Source: Sphaerisporangium perillae
GTDB taxonomy: Bacteria; Actinomycetota; Actinomycetes; Streptosporangiales; Streptosporangiaceae
Length of the DNA stretch: 64,000 nt
NCBI RefSeq assembly: GCF_023276435.1
Contig: NZ_JALLPO010000036.1
Location: 43,327-107,326 of the forward strand
Reading direction: 5' to 3'
A program made the translations under genes and the position numbers. The notes under the pieces are model-generated. The model saw only the letters and a program-made list of their open reading frames with translations, had not been told where the DNA came from and made no database searches. Of this stretch, positions 9,105 through 16,966 are shown one piece after another (position 1 is the stretch's first letter; the number at the start of each line of letters is the position of its first letter).

Positions 9105-9809
9105 TCAGGCCGGGGGCGCCTGCTCGCCCAGGATCTCGGCGGCCAGGTCCGCCACGCGGCGGCGGCTGTCGCGCGCCCGCTTGCGCAGGCCCGTGAACGC
9201 CTCAGCGGCCGTCAGGTCGTGTTTGCCCATGAGGTACCCGATGGCCCGCTCGATCACGATGCGGTAGTCCAGCGCGTATTGCAGCTGGTCGGCCAGCGCG
9301 CTCTTCTCCTCCGCCTTCACCGCCGCCGCGAGCACTTCCTCGATGACGTGCGCGTAGGCGAGAAGGGCCTGGGTGTCGGACTCCTCCCAGTCGTGCGGCT
9401 CGGCCTGGTAGACGTTGAGGGTGCCCACCGGCCCGTCCCCGAGCCGTACGGGCACGCCCGCCACCGCTCGCACGCTGGGATCCAGCAGCTCGGCCAGGTC
9501 GGGCCATCGCTCGTCGTTCTGGACGTCACGCGTGGTCACCGCGGCGTTGCTGAAGAACGCCGACACGCACGGCCCGTGGCCCAGAGCGGCCTGCGCGTGC
9601 TCCAGGCTCCGCCCGGCCTCGTCGGTCGTCACCAGGTAGCGCAGCGCCTTGCCCTCGTCGGCGAACATCAGGCCGGCTCCGGCGTAGCCGAACAGCCGGT
9701 CCACGACGCGCACGACGCGTTCCAATTGATGCACGACGCCGGTGGTCTCCGAGGCCTGCTGTACGCCTCTGAGGCTTGCGACCAGTGCCTCCGCATCTAT
9801 ACGTGTCAT
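9105..9809 (-). CDS. GAF-ANTAR domain protein
   Basis: A 234-residue cytosolic regulator. A GAF sensor domain covers about residues 20-165 (LGHGPCVSAFFSNAAVTT; VPVRLGDGPVGTLNVY). The C-terminal ANTAR RNA-binding domain follows (ALDYRIVIERAIGYLMGKHD, then AAEAFTGLRKRARDSRRRVA). ANTAR proteins act by transcription antitermination on hairpins in target RNA. Start ATG 9809 has GAGGATGGGAA just upstream. It follows pyrD in the same direction, with pyrD divergent-side start 18 bp away, but no functional link is evident. The ligand of the GAF domain is unknown. Confidence 0.92.
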   Translation of the reverse strand: MTRIDAEALVASLRGVQQASETTGVVHQLERVVRVVDRLFGYAGAGLMFADEGKALRYLVTTDEAGRSLEHAQAALGHGPCVSAFFSNAAVTTRDVQNDERWPDLAELLDPSVRAVAGVPVRLGDGPVGTLNVYQAEPHDWEESDTQALLAYAHVIEEVLAAAVKAEEKSALADQLQYALDYRIVIERAIGYLMGKHDLTAAEAFTGLRKRARDSRRRVADLAAEILGEQAPPA

Positions 9810-10526
9810 TTCCCATCCTCTTGTTAACCTCACCCCTACGCCGGCGCGGTCATGGAGAGGCATGCGGTTTCGCATTACTTCTGCCCGAAATCGGGCACAA
9901 CAGTCCCGCTTTCGGTACGCCGGAGAGCGACAGCCTGAACAACCCGGACGGCGTGGTGGTCCAGGAAACGGAATCAGGCACGCCGACCACGCCGTCTGCC
10001 GGACGGAAGGGATCGACGAGCGCGGCCGACGGCATGCGATTCCTCAGCGCGCTTGACATGGTCAACGCCGGTGCCAATAGCGGTGCCACCTCCATATGAG
10101 GAAGCTCCGCGGACACAGGGCGGAATGATCTGCGGCAAAGCGTAGTGCGACGCGGTGATTCCGGCCAAGTGGTTCGCACACCTGGTGGAAAGAATCACCC
10201 CGGCGAGCGGGGTTCGTCCCCCCTCGTACGGCTTTCGCGGCCTCGCCGCGCGGTTGAGGCGCGGGCACGCGCAGGGCCTCGCCGAATGGCGATCGGTTCC
10301 GGCGACTGCTCGATGAAATTGAACGCGCGGCCCCGTGGCGGCCTCCGGGCGCCAGCACCTCGTCCGAGGTGCGCCGGTGTGGAAACAGGCGCGGGGCTTC
10401 CTGTCAGCCTATGCGTGACCAGGCACTACGCCCGACCGCGCGCCGCGGAGGAGGTGGGCGGCTCTCGGGTCTTCAGAAGGAAGACGGCGGTACTCCACGA
10501 ACGCGTGGTCGCCGTCGGCGAGCCGT
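9810..10526. other. Gene-free stretch
   Basis: About 700 bp where I find no frame with convincing codon bias or a known motif. The composition is more mixed than in neighbouring genes. A CCCGAAATCGGG palindrome lies near 9888-9899. Open frames here are short and have no ribosome-binding site. The promoter of the GAF-ANTAR gene should lie at its left end. Confidence 0.4.
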
Positions 10527-10958
10527 TCACCGGTAGACCAGGCCGGACAGCCGCCAGGCGAACCCGCGGCGGAAGGCGGGGATGCGTGCCAGCGACCGCA
10601 GGACGAGGTTCCTCAGCGGCCTGACCCGCCGATCGGCCGTGGCGAGCCGGGTGAGGCGGTCGGCGAGGGCCACGACTTTCTGGGCCACGGGCCTGCGGTC
10701 GGCGCCGTAGGCGTCGAGCAGTTCGGGCGATCCGCCGGCGAGCACGGCGTCGAGCGCCTGGGCGAGGGCCACGGCGTCGGTGATGCCGGTCACGCCCTCG
10801 CCGTCCTGTTCGATGGACGTCGCGGTGTACGGGCGGAGCACCCGGCCGCCGAGCTCGGTGAGGCGCTCGAGTAGCACGGCCTCGGTGACCTCCTGGGAGA
10901 TCATCAGCGTGTACGGGTAGGCGGTGGGCAGCCCGCCGAAGGGCACGGGGACGAGGAT
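10527..10958 (-). pseudogene. FAD-dependent aromatic monooxygenase remnant with deletions
   Basis: Two pieces of a PheA/TfdB-type hydroxylase are fused in frame. A middle segment (YPYTLMISQEVTEAVLLERL, then ELGGRVLRPYTATSIEQDGEGV) leads directly into a C-terminal segment (GITDAVALAQALDAVLAGGS, then PELLDAYGADRRPVAQKVV). The N-terminal FAD-binding GxGxxG region is gone. The substrate domain and the GD(A)AH motif between the two pieces are also missing. A complete relative (29968-31485) is present elsewhere in the window. The product cannot bind FAD normally, so I call it a pseudogene. Confidence 0.75.
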
Positions 10959-11099
10959 CTTCCGGCACCCCTTGACCCGCGCCGGCCGGCCCTGCGCCCC
11001 GGCCGGCGACGGCTGACATCCGCTTGCAGTGAGCGTTCAAGGCGGTTGAAAGCGGGCCGTCACACACTGCCGTCATCACGAAAGAGAGGACCGCTTCCG

Positions 11100-11594
11100 A
11101 TGACGATCACCCGCACCCTGACCGGTCTGGCCATTGCCGCCGCCTTCGTCGCGATCGCCCCCGTCGCCGCCAACGCCGCCACCGGCACGTCGGACGCGGT
11201 CACCGCCGGCTCCGCCGCCACCACGTGGGGCTCCTACTACGCCCCCGGGAAGGCCGCCAAGGCGTTCGGCTCACTGAAGGCCACGGGCGAGGACCACGCG
11301 GACATCCCGACCGCCGACACCGTGAAGATCTCCGGCAAGGTCTACGACCTCACGCGCAAGTCGAGCTGCGGCTGGGCGGTCTTCCGCGTCACCTACCGCA
11401 ACGCCTCCGGCGACCTGCCCTTCAAGCACCGCAGCGTCCTCGACTGCTCCTACGGCACACCGAAGAACTTCACCTTCAAGTATCACGACGTCTACCAGGT
11501 CGAACTGAAGGTCTGCTCGGAGCCGAAGGCCGCCAAGCCGTCGCTCAACTGCCTGTACGCGGGCACCTGGAAGACCCTCTACCTGTCCAAGTGA
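11100..11594 (+). CDS. Small secreted protein of unknown function
   Basis: 164 residues with a classic Sec signal peptide (TLTGLAIAAAFVAIAPVAAN, cleavage predicted after ANA, near residue 25). The mature part is about 140 residues of mostly beta character with four cysteines (SSCGW, LDCSY, KVCSE, LNCLY), probably two disulfides. ATG 11100 has GAGAGGA upstream. The mature sequence (VKISGKVYDL, KSSCGWAVFRVTYRN) resembles small secreted actinomycete proteins of unknown role. It stands alone between a monooxygenase remnant and the LLM oxidoreductase. Confidence 0.8.
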   Translation: MTITRTLTGLAIAAAFVAIAPVAANAATGTSDAVTAGSAATTWGSYYAPGKAAKAFGSLKATGEDHADIPTADTVKISGKVYDLTRKSSCGWAVFRVTYRNASGDLPFKHRSVLDCSYGTPKNFTFKYHDVYQVELKVCSEPKAAKPSLNCLYAGTWKTLYLSK

Positions 11595-11618
11595 CACCCG
11601 GCACAGGCCGGCCCGGCG

Positions 11619-12560
11619 CTACCGGATCGTCGTGGCCGGGCGGCCGATCCCGGCGATCAGCTCCAGCTGGCCCAGCTGCGCGTCCAGAGAGGGTGCGGCG
11701 ATGCGGCAGACCACGTGCTCCGCGCCCGCCTCGGCGTAGCGGGCCAGCGTGGCGGCCACCTCCTCGGCGGGGCCCGCGACCAGCAACTGGATCGTCCGCA
11801 CCGCCTCGGACGGCAGCCCGTACGTGGCCCGGCAGTAGGCGTCGAGCTCCCGCTCGCCGCGCTTCACATCGTCGGTGACCAGAACCGTGACGAACAGCGC
11901 CGGGGTGACCGCGCCGGCGGGGCGCGCCGCCGCCTTCGCGGCCTGCCGGACCGCCTGCAGTCCCACGTGGTAGTCGGCGACGTGCGGCGGGTAGGGCAGC
12001 CACCCGTCGTACAGCCGGCCGGTGCGCTCCAGCGCCGAACGGCTCGCGCCGCCCAGCCAGATCGGCGGCCCACCCGGGCGGTGGGACGGCGTCGACTCCG
12101 GCAGCCCGTCGAAGCGCAGCACCTTGCCGTGGAACGTCCTCTCCCCCGCCCACAGCGCCCGCCACAGGGCCACCGTGTCGTCCAGCCGCGCGAAACGCCG
12201 CTCCCAGGGCACCTCCGACACCGCGTACTCGACCTCCGACCGGCCCGGGAAGCCCGCGCCGACGGTGACGACCAGCCGCCCGGCCGACAGGTGGTCGACG
12301 GAGGCCAGCTCCTGCGCGGCCATGACCGGGCGGCGGAAGGCGGGCAGCAGCGCCGCGGTGCCGAGCGTGACACGCTCGGTCGCCGGGGCCAGGGCGGCGA
12401 GCATCGCGAGCGGCTCGACGCGCGCGCCCAGCAGGGTGTCGTTGGCCCAGACCGAGTCGTAGCCGAGCCGCTCGGCCCGGACGCCGAAGTCGACCAGCCG
12501 CCGGGCGTCGTCCCACTGGCTGTGATTGGTGGGGAGGAGGACTCCCAGCCGCATCCGCAT
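11619..12560 (-). CDS. LLM-class F420-dependent oxidoreductase
   Basis: 313 residues of the luciferase-like monooxygenase TIM barrel. The start MRMRLGVLLPTNHSQWDDAR is typical. Internal markers are AERLGYDSVWANDTLL, ALAPATERVTLGTAALLPAF, SAGRLVVTVGAGFPG and PPIWLGGASRSALERTG. In actinomycetes this class mostly uses coenzyme F420; the substrate is unknown. The gene is on the minus strand, immediately downstream of a tiny NTF2-like remnant (12564-12710), so that small gene may once have been co-transcribed with it. Confidence 0.9.
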   Translation of the reverse strand: MRMRLGVLLPTNHSQWDDARRLVDFGVRAERLGYDSVWANDTLLGARVEPLAMLAALAPATERVTLGTAALLPAFRRPVMAAQELASVDHLSAGRLVVTVGAGFPGRSEVEYAVSEVPWERRFARLDDTVALWRALWAGERTFHGKVLRFDGLPESTPSHRPGGPPIWLGGASRSALERTGRLYDGWLPYPPHVADYHVGLQAVRQAAKAAARPAGAVTPALFVTVLVTDDVKRGERELDAYCRATYGLPSEAVRTIQLLVAGPAEEVAATLARYAEAGAEHVVCRIAAPSLDAQLGQLELIAGIGRPATTIR

Positions 12561-12563
12561 GGG

Positions 12564-12710
12564 TCAGGCCCCGGGGAACATGTAGTCGGTGGTGATCCGC
12601 CCGTTCACGTCGAGTTCGACGAACTCCAGGCCGCCGCCCAGCGGCTCACCACCGCCGGCGGACAGGGCGACGTAGCGGGCGGTCAGGTCCTGCGCATCGA
12701 TATCGATCAC
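12564..12710 (-). pseudogene. 48-residue NTF2/SnoaL-like mini-gene, central deletion
   Basis: Translation from GTG 12710 gives MIDIDAQDLTARYVALS followed by GGGLEFVELDVNGRITTDYM and a stop. The first part looks like the N-terminus and the second like the C-terminal strand of an NTF2/SnoaL-type protein, with roughly 80-90 middle residues missing. A good ribosome-binding site (GAGGAG) precedes the GTG, so it could still be translated. It ends 4 bp from the LLM oxidoreductase start. Most likely a deletion scar. Confidence 0.6.
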
Positions 12711-12800
12711 TGCATCTCCTCGGTTCTCGTGTGTCCTTTCGAAATCCTGCGAGAAAGGGAGCAGGCCGACAATTCCTCGGAGGGTATGGCCCCGGCTTCC

Positions 12801-12886
12801 CTAGAGCCAGCCGTACTCCTCCGCGATCAGCGCGGCCTCGGCCCGCGTGCCGGCGCCGGTCTTGCCGATGGCCGCGGACAGGTGGT
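12801..12886 (-). pseudogene. C-terminal tail of a LuxR-type regulator
   Basis: The minus strand reads AAIGKTGAGTRAEAALIAEE then YGWL and a stop (12801-12803). This is the typical end of a NarL/LuxR response regulator, the last helix of the HTH domain and the tail. Upstream homology stops near 12886, so only about 28 codons survive. The following 12890-12990 contains no gene. Confidence 0.55.
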
Positions 12887-12991
12887 TTGACTCCTCCCCG
12901 GAAGCTGCCGTTTGTCACGACCGACCCACGACAGACGTCATGGGGTTCACGGCCGCGGCCTCCGCTGAGAGGACCGCCGTGCGGAGTCCTG

Positions 12992-13633
12992 CTACGGGGT
13001 GTCGAGGATCGCGCCGGCCACGCTGTCGACGTACCACCGCTGGTATCTCTCCGGGGACCAGCCGCGTTGGCGTACGAGCCAGTCGTAGTTGCGGACGTCC
13101 ATGGCCAGCCAGAGGACGTCGGCGACGCTGCCGGCGTCATGGCCGGGCCGCAGACGGCCGGTGGCGGCTAGCTCGGCGGCGAACATGGCCATGCCGCGCC
13201 GGCGTTCCTCGATGTTCTTGCGCCAGATGGCGGCGGCGTCCGGGTCGGCGGTCGCGGCGCCGGCCAGCGCGATCATCACATCGGCCTGCCGGGCGTGGGT
13301 CTCGGTGAGGTGCCGCGCGTAGCGTTCGAGCTTGGCCCGGGGGTCGGCGAGCGCGCGGATGTCGGCGACGAAGGGCCGGTCGGGCAGGCTCAGCGGCTCG
13401 TCGTCTCCGGCGACGGTGACGTCGACCAGCTCGGACAGCAGCTGACGCTTTCCGCCGAACACCGCGTACACGGTCTGGATCGCCACCCCGGCCTCGGCGG
13501 CGACGGCGGTCAGCGGCGTGGCGGCGTAGCCGGGATCGACGAACAGCCTGCCCGCCGCCTCCAGGATCGCCCGCCGGGTCTGGCGGGCCTGGTCCTGCCT
13601 GCGTGCCGATTGGTAGCGCCTCTTGACAGCCAC
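12992..13633 (-). CDS. TetR-family transcriptional regulator
   Basis: 213 residues. The HTH is at about residues 20-65: TRRAILEAAGRLFVDPGYAA and VAAEAGVAIQTVYAVFGGKR. The C-terminal domain is helical with WLAMDVRNYDWLVRQRGWSP. It is divergent from the ABM-like gene at 13690, and the short gap contains a 17-bp palindrome (13648-13664) plus a repeat of one half-site. It therefore probably represses itself and the 13690-14876 pair. The ligand is unknown. Confidence 0.9.
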   Translation of the reverse strand: MAVKRRYQSARRQDQARQTRRAILEAAGRLFVDPGYAATPLTAVAAEAGVAIQTVYAVFGGKRQLLSELVDVTVAGDDEPLSLPDRPFVADIRALADPRAKLERYARHLTETHARQADVMIALAGAATADPDAAAIWRKNIEERRRGMAMFAAELAATGRLRPGHDAGSVADVLWLAMDVRNYDWLVRQRGWSPERYQRWYVDSVAGAILDTP

Positions 13634-13647
13634 GTTGTGAGTGTAGT

Positions 13648-13678
13648 CCTCTATTCGATAGAGGCTTGCTCTATCGAA
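13648..13678. promoter_or_regulatory. Operator-like palindrome for the TetR regulator
   Basis: CCTCTAT-TCG-ATAGAGG (13648-13664) has perfect 7-bp arms. A further half-site CTCTATCGA follows at about 13670-13678, ending just before the ribosome-binding site of the 13690 gene. The position between divergent regulator and target is that expected for a TetR operator. Confidence 0.7.
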
Positions 13679-13689
13679 GGAGTGGTTCC

Positions 13690-13983
13690 ATGCCGTTCGG
13701 AGTGCTGCAAGAGATGCCCGGAGTCGGCGAGCAGGAGTACCGCCAGGTGGAGAAGCACCTCGGTCCCGGCCGTCCGCCCGGCCTGCTCGCCCACGTCGCC
13801 GGTCCGACCGAGGACGGCTGGCGGATCATCAACATCTGGGACAGCGAGGAGGCGTTCCGCCGGTTCCAGTCCGAGCGGCTGATCAGAGCGGCCGGTCTGG
13901 CCGCCCAGGAGGACGGCTTCGACCCCGGCAAGGCCGCCGGGTTCACCTCGGTCACCGTCGACGGCACCGAGATGCCCTTCTGA
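13690..13983 (+). CDS. ABM-like small protein
   Basis: 97 residues with ferredoxin-like fold features of the antibiotic-biosynthesis-monooxygenase/dimeric alpha-beta barrel group: YRQVEKHLGPGRPPGLLAHV, then GWRIINIWDSEEAFRRFQSE. Start ATG 13690 has GAAGGAG at about -10. The stop overlaps the ATG of the methyltransferase by one base, so the two are translationally coupled. Such proteins can be cofactor-free oxygenases or just stress proteins; the reaction is unknown here. Confidence 0.75.
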   Translation: MPFGVLQEMPGVGEQEYRQVEKHLGPGRPPGLLAHVAGPTEDGWRIINIWDSEEAFRRFQSERLIRAAGLAAQEDGFDPGKAAGFTSVTVDGTEMPF

Positions 13984-14876
13984 TGGCCGACACCGCCACC
14001 CTCCGGGCCCGCAACTTCGCGTTCTGGACGCAGACCGCGCCCGGGTGGGTCCGGCACGCCGACCGGCAGGACGAGATCGGCCGGCCTTTGGGCGCCGCCG
14101 CCATGGACGGGCTGCGGCCACGGCCCGGCGAGCGGATCCTCGACGTCGGCTGCGGCTGCGGCGGCACCACGGCCGAACTGGCGGCGGCGGTCGGGGCGGG
14201 CGGTGAGGCCGTCGGCGTGGACCTGGCCGAGTCGATGGTGACCGCCGCCCGCGAGCGGTTCCCGCGCGAACGACACCCCCGGCTGCGCTTCGTCACCGCC
14301 GACATCGAGACGATCGACGCCGTGCCGGGCGCGCCGTTCGACGCGGCGTTCTCTCGCATGACGCTGATGCTGCTGGCCGACCCCGTCGCGGGTTGCACGA
14401 CGATCCGGCGCTCGCTGCGTCCCGGCGGCCGGCTCGCGGCCACCGTCTTCCGGGACGGCGGAGCCAACCCATGGCTGGCCGCCGCCATGCTCGGCGCCGC
14501 ACCGCACGTCCGGTCGCTTCCACCTCTGCCGATCGGTGACGAGCCGGGCCCGTTCGCCTTCGCCGACCCCGCGCGGGTGAAGCGCGTCCTGGCCGCCGCC
14601 GGCTTCGGCGCCATCGCGATCCAGCCCCACGAGGTCACCCTGGACGCCCCCGACGAACCCGGCACCGTGGCCGAATGGCTCATCGAGGTCGGCCCGGCCG
14701 GCGCGGCGTACCGGGCGACCGCGCCGTCAGGACAGGCCTCCGCGCGCTCTTCGGTGGCACGGTTGCTCGCGCGATACCGCACCCCCGGCGCCGGCTACCA
14801 CCTCCCGGCAGGCCTCTGGCAGATCACCGCCGCCACGGACCCGGTCAGAGGTGGGCGACGACGCCGAGCTGGGTGA
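13983..14876 (+). CDS. Class I SAM-dependent methyltransferase
   Basis: 297 residues. SAM-binding motif I is ERILDVGCGCGGTTAELAAA at about residue 51. Motif II follows (GEAVGVDLAESMV), then FVTADIE and the motif FDAAFSRMTLMLL. The RSLRPGGRLAATVF segment is typical of the UbiE/COQ5-like class. It is translationally coupled to the ABM-like gene (overlap at 13983) and controlled in common with it by the 13648 operator. The C-terminus overlaps the convergent SnoaL-like gene by 32 bp. The substrate is unknown. Confidence 0.9.
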   Translation: MADTATLRARNFAFWTQTAPGWVRHADRQDEIGRPLGAAAMDGLRPRPGERILDVGCGCGGTTAELAAAVGAGGEAVGVDLAESMVTAARERFPRERHPRLRFVTADIETIDAVPGAPFDAAFSRMTLMLLADPVAGCTTIRRSLRPGGRLAATVFRDGGANPWLAAAMLGAAPHVRSLPPLPIGDEPGPFAFADPARVKRVLAAAGFGAIAIQPHEVTLDAPDEPGTVAEWLIEVGPAGAAYRATAPSGQASARSSVARLLARYRTPGAGYHLPAGLWQITAATDPVRGGRRRRAG

Positions 14877-15270
14877 GCATCTCCAGTTGGTCGTAGTACA
14901 CGCGCAGGCTGGCGATCAGCCCGTTCTCCATGGTGCGGACGTCGCAGCCGCGGACGGCGACCCGCCGGCCGCTCCCCTCGAGGACCTCTCCGGTGTGCAG
15001 CAGGAACGGGCCGGTGTGGGTGCTGGTGACCGTCCACTCGATCACCACGAGGTCCCCGCACGTGTCCTTGGTGTGGGGCGTGACGATGACGTCCGGGAAC
15101 GCCGTGAAATACAGCGCGAAATAGGACGCGATCTGCTCGGGCCCCTCGGCGAGGCCGCCCGGACACACGTACGCGCCGCGCGGGGCGAAGAGATTCGCCG
15201 CCCTCGCGGAATCATGCGCGTTGAACGCGTCTATCAACCCGTCCCTGATCTCGTGATCAACGGACACCAT
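14845..15270 (-). CDS. SnoaL-like / NTF2-fold protein
   Basis: 141 residues. The fold is recognisable from DGLIDAFNAHDSARAANLFA, GPEQIASYFALYFTAFPDV and the closing strands (VVIEWTVTSTHTGPFLLHTG; VRGCDVRTMENGLIASLRVY). ATG 15270 has GGAGGGC just upstream. Members are polyketide cyclases, isomerases or small-molecule binders. There is no polyketide synthase nearby, so the substrate is unknown. It is convergent with the methyltransferase, overlapping 32 bp. Confidence 0.85.
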   Translation of the reverse strand: MVSVDHEIRDGLIDAFNAHDSARAANLFAPRGAYVCPGGLAEGPEQIASYFALYFTAFPDVIVTPHTKDTCGDLVVIEWTVTSTHTGPFLLHTGEVLEGSGRRVAVRGCDVRTMENGLIASLRVYYDQLEMLTQLGVVAHL

Positions 15271-15359
15271 CAGCCCTCCGAATCGGTAGTGCGCCGGCAT
15301 GCTCCTCGCACGGCCGGTTCCAGCGGTCACCATCACGCCCCGGGACACTCGGGAGCCGG

Positions 15360-16811
15360 TCAGGGTCCGCCGAGCGGGCGCGCGGCCCCCCCGGCGACGT
15401 CGCGTACGCCGGGAGAAAGCTCGCCGGGGGGCGGACTCCCCCCGGTCGTCTCCGTCAGGGGCAGCCGAAGCACGAACCGGGCACCTCGCGGCGAGTCCTC
15501 GACCACCAGGGTTCCGTTGTGGCCGTGGGCGATGTCACGGGAGATGGCCAGGCCGAGCCCGCTTCCTCCGGGTTCACGGCGCCGCCCGTCGTCCAGGCGG
15601 ACGAAGCGCTCGAAGACGCGTTCACGGTCCTGCGGCGCGATGCCGTCACCGTCGTCGGTCACCGTGACGACGGCCTGGCCGCCCGCACGCTCGGCGGTGA
15701 CCTCGACTCTGGTGTCGGCGTGCCGCCGGGCGTTGGCCAGCAGGTTGCCGAAGACCCGGATCAGCTGGATCCGGTTGCCTCGGACGATCACACCAGGACC
15801 GGCGTGGACGTGGACCGGCACGCCGTCCGCCTGGGCTTTCACCTCCTCCGTGACGAGCGCGCCGAGGTCGATCGGCTCGTGCTCCGCCGGGCGGCCGGCG
15901 CGGAGCCGGGCCAGCACCAGCAGGTCGTCGACGATCGTCTCCAGCCGGTGGGTGGCCGACAACGCGTCCCGGATGACCGCGCGGGGGTCGACGTCGCGGG
16001 GATAGAGCACCGCCTCCTCCAGCCGGGTACGCAGACCGGTGAGCGGGGTCCTGAGCTCGTGGGAGGTGGTGGAGGCGAATCGGCGCTGCTGCTTCACCGC
16101 CTCCTCCAGCCGGGCCAGAGTCCTGTTGGCGGTGCGGGCGAGCAGCGCGTACTCGGTGCTACCGGACGGCTCGGGCACCCGCAGGCTCAGGTCGCTCACC
16201 GTGATCTCGGCCATGGTCGCCCGGATCGCGGCCACGGGGCGCAGCGCGCGGCGCCCCAGCCACCAGTTCCCCCAGGCGATGAAGGCGGTGGCCAGCAGGA
16301 CCCCGCCGACGGTGAAGAGCTCGAGACGATCACCGCTCAGGATGGACGGCTGAACCATCCCGGCGTAGACGTAGTGGGGCTCACCCCGCCAGATCTCGCG
16401 CGTCTCGAGTGGCGGGACCCGGATGACGGTGAACATGACGCACCCCAGCGTGGAGCACGCGGTGCCGTCCTTGATCCGATCGTCGAGGGGCGGCTGCACC
16501 GTGCCCAAGGGGGGCCTGCCCGCCGCGGCCGCGCTGGCCGCCACCACGTGGCCGTGAGCGTCGACGAGCTGGAGGAGGTCGATGCGGGTCTTCGTGACCG
16601 CCTTCGGCATGTCGCCCGGCTGGAAGGTCCCGAGCCAGTTGGTGGCGACCCGCTGCGTCTCCTGGGAGACCTCGCCCTGGACCTTGTCGAGGACGAGGAA
16701 GTCGAGGCTGGCGCCGATCACGGTAAGAAAGAGCAAAGACAGCCCCGCGACACCCAGCGTCGTCCGCGCCAGAAGCGAGTGTGGAAGAAGCGACACCAGT
16801 TTGGATCTCAA
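15360..16811 (-). CDS. Membrane sensor histidine kinase, orphan
   Basis: About 483 residues from TTG 16811, which has an ideal AGGAGAGAG site; TTG 16832 is an alternative. Order: transmembrane helix (LGVAGLSLLFLTVIGASLDF), an extracytoplasmic sensor of about 135 residues with two close Cys (TACSTLGCVMF), a second membrane helix (LFTVGGVLLATAFIAWGNWW), HAMP, then HisKA with phospho-His in STTSHELRTPL and HATPase_c (NLLANARRHADT; TDDGDGI; GGSGLGLAIS). No response regulator is adjacent, so the partner must be elsewhere. The paired cysteines might form a redox-sensitive disulfide, which is inference. Confidence 0.93.
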   Translation of the reverse strand: MRSKLVSLLPHSLLARTTLGVAGLSLLFLTVIGASLDFLVLDKVQGEVSQETQRVATNWLGTFQPGDMPKAVTKTRIDLLQLVDAHGHVVAASAAAAGRPPLGTVQPPLDDRIKDGTACSTLGCVMFTVIRVPPLETREIWRGEPHYVYAGMVQPSILSGDRLELFTVGGVLLATAFIAWGNWWLGRRALRPVAAIRATMAEITVSDLSLRVPEPSGSTEYALLARTANRTLARLEEAVKQQRRFASTTSHELRTPLTGLRTRLEEAVLYPRDVDPRAVIRDALSATHRLETIVDDLLVLARLRAGRPAEHEPIDLGALVTEEVKAQADGVPVHVHAGPGVIVRGNRIQLIRVFGNLLANARRHADTRVEVTAERAGGQAVVTVTDDGDGIAPQDRERVFERFVRLDDGRRREPGGSGLGLAISRDIAHGHNGTLVVEDSPRGARFVLRLPLTETTGGSPPPGELSPGVRDVAGGAARPLGGP

Positions 16812-16966
16812 ACGGCTCTCTCCTTCAGGCAAAGGTCCAGGTCAGGTCACTTTTACGGTAACCTCCAACGAAGAGAGCGTTCAACGAACGGCCCATATCC
16901 GGACCAAAAGCAGGCCGGTATATTACTCGCACCAGAACAGCGCTTTCCGGTCGGTGGCGCGGAGGG

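Noticed and set aside
9776..10099. Possible small gene in the 9.8-10.5 kb gap
   Set aside because: No ribosome-binding site, no codon bias, no family resemblance, and it overlaps the start of the GAF-ANTAR gene.
12886..12990. Insertion-sequence end (GTTTGACTCCTCCCC)
   Set aside because: It resembles ends of IS200/IS605-type elements but no transposase, hairpin pair or second end is visible, so support is too weak.
13690..15270. Start of a polyketide or other biosynthetic cluster (ABM, methyltransferase, SnoaL-like)
   Set aside because: No synthase, carrier protein or other core enzyme in the neighbourhood; these small families also occur alone.
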